Source of the DNA: CAVPCZ01 sp963702445
GTDB taxonomy: Bacteria; Bacteroidota; Ignavibacteria; UBA10030; UBA6906
Assembly (NCBI GenBank): GCA_963702445.1
Contig: CAVPCZ010000016.1
Location: 372,001-436,000 of the forward strand
DNA length: 64,000 nucleotides
Direction: 5' to 3'
A model generated the notes under the pieces. That model saw only the letters and a program-made list of their open reading frames with translations. It made no database searches and was not told the origin of the DNA. A program made the translations under genes and the position numbers. Position 1 is the stretch's first letter, and the number at the start of each line of letters is the position of its first letter. This document shows, in pieces, positions 59,675-64,000 of the stretch.

Positions 59675-60770
59675 AGAACGGAAGCCTCATCAGGCGGGCA
59701 TACAGCTGCGAACAACGGTTGACCGTCGAAGCGAGGGGGCCGTCGTGATCGAGCAGACGCGGACTCATCCAGGAGAGGATCTCCCTGTCCCGGACGGTGC
59801 GCTTTGCCTGATGCACATGGCGCTGTCCGAGGATCCAGCGGGCGTGCGTAATACACCAGACGTATGCGCGGATGATCCCTGCCGGGGATTTCCGGCCCGC
59901 CACGAAGCTCAGGGCCAGTTTGACCACGCCGTCCGCCAGGAAGAGCGGGAGGAGCCGGAGAAGCGTCGAGATCTCGAACAGGAGAAGTGCATTCAGCAGG
60001 CGATTGCGCTCCTGGTAAAACGTCACCAGGGCCGATGCCTGACGCGCTGCGGTGACACTTCCGATGTGATGCACGGAGGAGGCCTGCGCCATCCTGATCG
60101 TGTATCCGGCGAGGCGCATGCGCCAGGAAAGATACACGTCTTCGTGATAGAGGAAGTATTCGTCAAGAAACGGTTTTCCCACGATCTGTTTGCGGAACAT
60201 CAGGGACGCGCCGCCGGCGAAGAACACCAGGGACAGGTCATCGAACACCCGCATGATGTTGTAACCGAGAAAGTTCAGGGTACCGTTCTTCGTATAAAAC
60301 CTCTCCGGCACGTCTTCGGTGACGACACGGGAGGTTACCACGGCCACGGCGGGGTCCTGCAACAGCTCCAGCAGCGCATTCACCCATCCGGGTTCAACAC
60401 GTGTGTCGGTATTCAACAGGACGACATATTCCCCCGTGGAAGATTCCACGCCGCGATTGTTGCCGCCGGCAAAACCCAGATTTTCCTCCTGGACCAGCAG
60501 CCGCACATCAGGAAACCGGGAACGGACAAACGCCACGCTGCCGTCGGTGGAGCCGTTGTCCACCAGCACGACCTCGAGCGGATGGTAGTCCGTGGCGAAG
60601 ACACTCGTCAGGCAGTCGTCCAGCAGCGCCACACCGTTATAGTTCACGATAATCACGCTGACGAGCGGGGGCGAGGTGGTCACGCCGCGGGAACGGATCC
60701 GGGCCCCGCGCCGGAACCGCATCTGCAAATCCGTGCATGGGTTCTCCTGCTCCTGACAGATCGTTCTCAC
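59667..60770 (-). CDS. Family 2 glycosyltransferase
   Basis: 367 residues. VSVIIVNYNGVALLDDCLTS, VLVDNGSTDGSVAFV, NLGFAGGNNRGVESSTGEYV, metal site LLNTDTRVEPGW, FFAGGASLMFRKQIVGK, EYFLYHEDVYLSWRMRLAGY. An N-terminal extension of about 30 residues (up to RIRSRGVTTSPP) may be untranslated; starts closer to the domain are possible. C-terminal hydrophobic stretch LLRLLPLFLADGVVKLALSF suggests membrane association. Confidence 0.92.
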   Translation of the reverse strand: MRTICQEQENPCTDLQMRFRRGARIRSRGVTTSPPLVSVIIVNYNGVALLDDCLTSVFATDYHPLEVVLVDNGSTDGSVAFVRSRFPDVRLLVQEENLGFAGGNNRGVESSTGEYVVLLNTDTRVEPGWVNALLELLQDPAVAVVTSRVVTEDVPERFYTKNGTLNFLGYNIMRVFDDLSLVFFAGGASLMFRKQIVGKPFLDEYFLYHEDVYLSWRMRLAGYTIRMAQASSVHHIGSVTAARQASALVTFYQERNRLLNALLLFEISTLLRLLPLFLADGVVKLALSFVAGRKSPAGIIRAYVWCITHARWILGQRHVHQAKRTVRDREILSWMSPRLLDHDGPLASTVNRCSQLYARLMRLPFYA

Positions 60771-60776
60771 CGGTGA

Positions 60777-62361
60777 TCATCCGCCGCCGTTTCTTCCCAG
60801 GATACACCGGAGGCGCACCGGGAGTACGCCGCGGAAGAATCCCCGGTCATCCTCGTCGAACACCCTCAACAAGCGTATGGTCAGGGCGTAGGCTGCAGCC
60901 ATCAACATCCCCCAGAGGAATACGAAGGCGGCCAGCACCGCCCGCCCCGGATCGGGCACCGCAACATAAACCCATCCGAATGTCATGCCCCCGAGGGCCG
61001 AGGCCAGTACGGCGCCGGCAACGGGTTTCCAGATAACGGAGACGAGGAACCGGAGAGGACGCGGCATCATGCGCCGGCCGTACAGCCAGAAGAAGAAGAG
61101 TCCGCCGGTGATCGCGGATACCGCCGTCCCCAGCAACGGCGCCGAAGTAGCCGAACGTCAGAACCAGCGTCAGCGAAAGGGCGATATTCAGGATTGTCTG
61201 AAGGAGCATGGCGCGCATGTGGAACTGCGGTTCACCTCGTCCCTGGGAGATCAGGGCCAGCGCACTGACCACGACATTGACGAAAAAGCCGGTGCTGAGG
61301 AGCTGGAGCGTCAGGGCCGCCTGCTCGTGCCCCGGCCCGAGCCAGACCCGCATCACCGGGAAGGCGAGGGCCACAATGAACCCGAAGAGCGGAGCGGACA
61401 GGACAGCCAGATAGCGCGTGGCGCGGACGAGCGCCGCCCGGATCCGTGCGTTGTCCTCCCGGGCGTCAAGGGCCGACACCGCGGAAACCAGCGAGGCTAT
61501 CGCGGTGACGGGAAGCTGTTTCGCCCTCCCTGCCGGCCGGGAACCGAAGTCATACATTGCCGCCGACTGCAGTCCGACATAGCGGGCCAGCAGAATCTTG
61601 TCGAATTGAAGCTGGACGAGATCGGACAGCCGGGTCACCTGCAACTGCACCCCGAACCGGAGCAGCGTCGTCATCAGACGATGATCGTAGCCCTTCCAGC
61701 CGAGGTGGACCTCGGGGAGGAATCGGCGCGTGAAGAGGAGAAACACCGGCATCCCCGCTGCGGTGACGGCGACGTCGGCAAGCAGAAGTCCCGCCACTCC
61801 CCCGCCGTTCATGAGCACAAGGACAATGACCACGAGCTTCACGGCCAGCATGGCTATCACGATGCCGTTTACGACATCCATGCGCTGGATCGCGGCAAGG
61901 GTGTTCCCGAAGACCCCCGAGACGCTGGAGACCCCGAACAGCGCAACCGCGAGCAGAAGCGCGGTGCGGGCCCCGGACGCCTGCGCCGGTGCCAGCCGCA
62001 GGAAATCGAAAAGCCAGGACGACGCGGCCAGACTCACGCCGAACATCAGCAGGGTGACCCCGACGTAGAAGATGACGCCGAGATACACCACGCGGACAGC
62101 GTCGTCGTACGCCCGGACTGCGACAAAGCGTGCGATATAGGTGACAAACGAGGTGCTCAGGCCCAGGTCGGCCAGGCCGATATATCCCGTTATGGCCATG
62201 ACAATCGTCCAGAGCCCGTATTGTTCCATGCCCAGGTAGTGGACGGCAACCGGCACCAGCAGGAACATATACGCGGCGGACACCACAAACCCCGCGAGAT
62301 TGAATACCCCGCTCCGGACGACGGCACTCGAAGAAGAGAGTTGGTCGTGTGTCGTCGTCAC
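60777..62361 (-). CDS. Polysaccharide flippase, Wzx/MATE-like (one indel near 61140)
   Basis: About 527 residues with 12-14 membrane segments: VFNLAGFVVSAAYMFLLVPV, VHYLGMEQYGLWTIVMAITG, GLADLGLSTSFVTYIARFVA and the late GFFVNVVVSALALISQGRGE are characteristic for polysaccharide biosynthesis proteins that flip lipid-linked glycans across the inner membrane. The frame changes after LVLTFGYFGA, and the last 120 residues (FFFWLYGRRMMPRPLRFLVS...) follow in the next frame. Its ATG overlaps the stop of the upstream glycosyltransferase (ATGA). Confidence 0.9.
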
Positions 62362-63287
62362 CGGACCTCCGCCTTCGGATGGAGCCCCGGGGGAAATGGG
62401 GGTGGATCATGCTCCGGCCCTCCCCCGTTTGGAGAGAGAAGGGAGAAGGAGATGCGCGAGCGGGTCACCGCGAGAAGCCGGACGAACAGGATCGGCGTCA
62501 GCACCGCCCTGGCCGCCCACCCGTGGTCCGCCTCGAAATAGCGGAGGATATTCCTGTACATTTCCAGCCTGATGGCCGGTGTTGCCTGGTTCGTGCTCGC
62601 AGAGCCGTGGTGCACGATCTCGGCATTCCCGAGATACCAGATGGTCCATCCGGCCGCGCGGATCCGCCTGCAGAGATCCACGTCGTTGTACAGGATGGAG
62701 TATCGCTCATCAAACAGTCCGGTGGTCTCGATCACGCTCCGCCGGATCATCAGGCAGGTGGCGGCGGGCTGCTCCACCTCCTGCGTCAGGGAAAAATCGA
62801 AGTTCCGGTAGGTATAGTCCCGTGCCAGGCGATGGAGGGAGAGATACGTGACGGCCGCGTCGCGCAGGCGGGGGAAGCGGCGGCAGGACAACTGCGGAGT
62901 TCCATCGGGATTCAGGAGGCGGCAGCTCACCGCCCCGGCGGAAGGATGCGCATCGAGGTACTCCGCCATTGTTTCCAGGGTCCCCGCGCGCATGAGCGTA
63001 TCGCTTCCCAGGAGGAGAATGAACGTCCCTCCGGCAATCCCGTATCCCTGGTTGTTGGCCCGGGCAAACCCTTCATTGCGCGCGTTGCGCAGCAGCCGGA
63101 CCCCGGGAAACGCCGATGCCACCATTTGCGCGCTGCCGTCCGCCGAAGCGTTGTCCGCGACAATGACCTCCGCAAGGCCCGGCATCACCGACGAACGGAT
63201 CGAGGCCAGCGTCTGTTCCAGATAGGTCCGCGTGTTCCAGCTGGTAATGATGATCGATACGCGGGGCGGGGTGTGCGGAGGGGTCAT
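62358..63287 (-). CDS. Family 2 glycosyltransferase, rhamnosyltransferase-like
   Basis: 309 residues, uninterrupted. VSIIITSWNTRTYLEQTLAS, VIVADNASADGSAQMVAS, GFARANNQGYGIAGGTFILL, metal site LLGSDTLMRAG, QPAATCLMIRRSVIETTGLF, YSILYNDVDLCRRIRAAGW. Very similar in layout to the gene at 58739, suggesting successive additions of related sugars. Its ATG overlaps the corC-like stop by 4 bases. Confidence 0.92.
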   Translation of the reverse strand: MTPPHTPPRVSIIITSWNTRTYLEQTLASIRSSVMPGLAEVIVADNASADGSAQMVASAFPGVRLLRNARNEGFARANNQGYGIAGGTFILLLGSDTLMRAGTLETMAEYLDAHPSAGAVSCRLLNPDGTPQLSCRRFPRLRDAAVTYLSLHRLARDYTYRNFDFSLTQEVEQPAATCLMIRRSVIETTGLFDERYSILYNDVDLCRRIRAAGWTIWYLGNAEIVHHGSASTNQATPAIRLEMYRNILRYFEADHGWAARAVLTPILFVRLLAVTRSRISFSLLSPNGGGPEHDPPPFPPGLHPKAEVR

Positions 63288-64000
63288 GGGCGCGGGCGCT
63301 GCTTGACACGCACCATGCGTATGCGGCGCTGGCTTTTCCGGACAATGGTGAGCGTCAGATGCCTGTAGGGAATCTCCTCGTTGAGTTCCGGGATGCGTCC
63401 CGTGACCTTGTGCAGAAACCCGCCGAGCGTGTCGAAACCCTCGCTGTCGGGGATGTCACAACCGAACCGCTCGTTGAAATCGCCCACCGAAAGCCGCGCA
63501 TTCACCAGGTAGGTGCCGTCGGCGGACTGTTCGATGTCCTTCAGTTCTTCGTCGTATTCGTCATGGATCTCCCCGACGATTTCCTCGAGGATGTCCTCCA
63601 TGGTGACGATGCCCTCCACACCCCCGAATTCGTCGATCACCACGGCCATGTGGATCTGGCGGCGCTGGAGTTCCTGCAGGAGCTGGCTGATCTTGACGGT
63701 TTCCGGGATGAAATACGGGGGCCGCAGGACATCCTGCAGGATGATGACATTCTGATACTGGAGGAGGCCGAGAAGGTCTTTGGTATACACGATGCCGATG
63801 ATGTGATCGATCGTGTCCCGGTAGACCGGCATCCGCGAGTATCCCTCTTCGAGCACGACCTTCACGATGGTTTCCCGCGGCATATCGATGTTGAGTGCCA
63901 CGATATCGGGACGCGGCACCATGACTTCCTTCGCGGTCGTGTCGGTGAACTCAAAGATGCTCTTGATCAGCCGGTGTTCGGTTTTGTCGATGACACCCGA
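63284..64000 (-). CDS. CBS-domain protein of the CorC/HlyC (UPF0053) family, C-terminal part
   Basis: The gene enters from the right edge; 238 codons are visible. Two CBS domains (EVMVPRPDIVALNIDMPRE, YSRMPVYRDTIDHIIGIVYT, IHMAVVIDEFGGVEGIVTME) are followed by the CorC_HlyC transporter-associated domain (GTYLVNARLSVGDFNERFG, EGFDTLGGFLHKVTGRIPE). The missing N-terminus should hold the DUF21 membrane domain. Proposed role: Mg2+/Co2+ efflux. Upstream gene of the glycosyltransferase operon. Confidence 0.92.
   Translation of the reverse strand, partial: SGVIDKTEHRLIKSIFEFTDTTAKEVMVPRPDIVALNIDMPRETIVKVVLEEGYSRMPVYRDTIDHIIGIVYTKDLLGLLQYQNVIILQDVLRPPYFIPETVKISQLLQELQRRQIHMAVVIDEFGGVEGIVTMEDILEEIVGEIHDEYDEELKDIEQSADGTYLVNARLSVGDFNERFGCDIPDSEGFDTLGGFLHKVTGRIPELNEEIPYRHLTLTIVRKSQRRIRMVRVKQRPRP

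Noticed and set aside
57863..59722. A 619-codon plus-strand frame opposite the glycosyltransferases
   Set aside because: Antisense shadow of conserved GT2 genes; composition dominated by Pro/Arg/His as expected for reverse frames in GC-rich DNA.
60985..62541. A 518-codon plus-strand frame opposite the flippase gene
   Set aside because: Highly charged antisense product without domains; the minus strand encodes an obvious membrane protein.

Overview
The window suggests a Gram-negative bacterium of the Fibrobacterota-Chlorobiota-Bacteroidota (FCB) superphylum, probably outside Bacteroidetes proper. Supporting gene content: a DUF5916 carbohydrate-binding/outer-membrane protein, DUF2911, DUF2961, DUF5703, DUF2339 and DUF6599 proteins, a prolyl oligopeptidase, a dipeptidase C69, and a Ser/Thr kinase fused to a TolB-like propeller. 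Lipoprotein signals and a C-terminal barrel ending in an aromatic residue point to an outer membrane. Promoters are classical TTGAC(A/T)-17-TA(N)3T pairs, not the TTTG/TAnnTTTG type of Bacteroidetes. The base composition is GC-rich. Placement at phylum level is inference. Roughly half of the genes are split by single-base indels, often in short homopolymers and in universally essential genes (dnaE, proS, nadD). The sequence therefore looks like an unpolished or low-coverage metagenomic/long-read assembly; I annotate such genes as one CDS each and give the approximate break points.

Layout. 1-8 kb (minus strand): housekeeping genes dnaE-trxA-small membrane protein-unknown, and proS-aldehyde dehydrogenase. 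8-15 kb: DUF2339 membrane protein, DUF5916 secreted/outer-membrane protein, DUF2911-TPR protein, a helical unknown. 16-21.4 kb: a plus-strand class V aminotransferase meets a minus-strand cluster of SnoaL-like lipoprotein, DUF6599, Tat-exported DUF362 and MttB-family methyltransferase. 21.6-25.4 kb (plus): M14 carboxypeptidase and a DUF5703 glycoside hydrolase, overlapping by ATGA. 25.6-35.5 kb (minus): a carbohydrate uptake and catabolism operon (two Gfo/Idh oxidoreductases, an FG-GAP repeat protein, a carbon-nitrogen hydrolase, ABC solute-binding protein, an enolase-superfamily enzyme, two ABC permeases; no ABC ATPase). 35.6-45.2 kb: DUF2961 protein, TlpA-like thioredoxin lipoprotein, a zinc phospholipase/P1-nuclease-like protein with a C-terminal barrel, a helix-hairpin-helix protein, prolyl oligopeptidase, dipeptidase C69.

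45.25-50.9 kb is an accessory segment (AAA_14/DUF4143 ATPase, Tat-exported glycoside hydrolase with a broken gene tail upstream, Fic protein) bounded by two copies of a 58-bp promoter/operator-like cassette with identical half-site geometry; this is the most intriguing signal of the window. 51-57 kb: Ser/Thr kinase-propeller protein with a tandem-repeat operator, tRNA-Arg(CCT), a small zinc-ribbon protein, TPR lipoprotein, a response regulator-PAS-kinase protein lacking the phospho-acceptor His, and a small lipoprotein. 57-64 kb: a tightly packed minus-strand operon of corC-like gene, four family 2 glycosyltransferases, a Wzx-type flippase and nadD, i.e. surface polysaccharide assembly.
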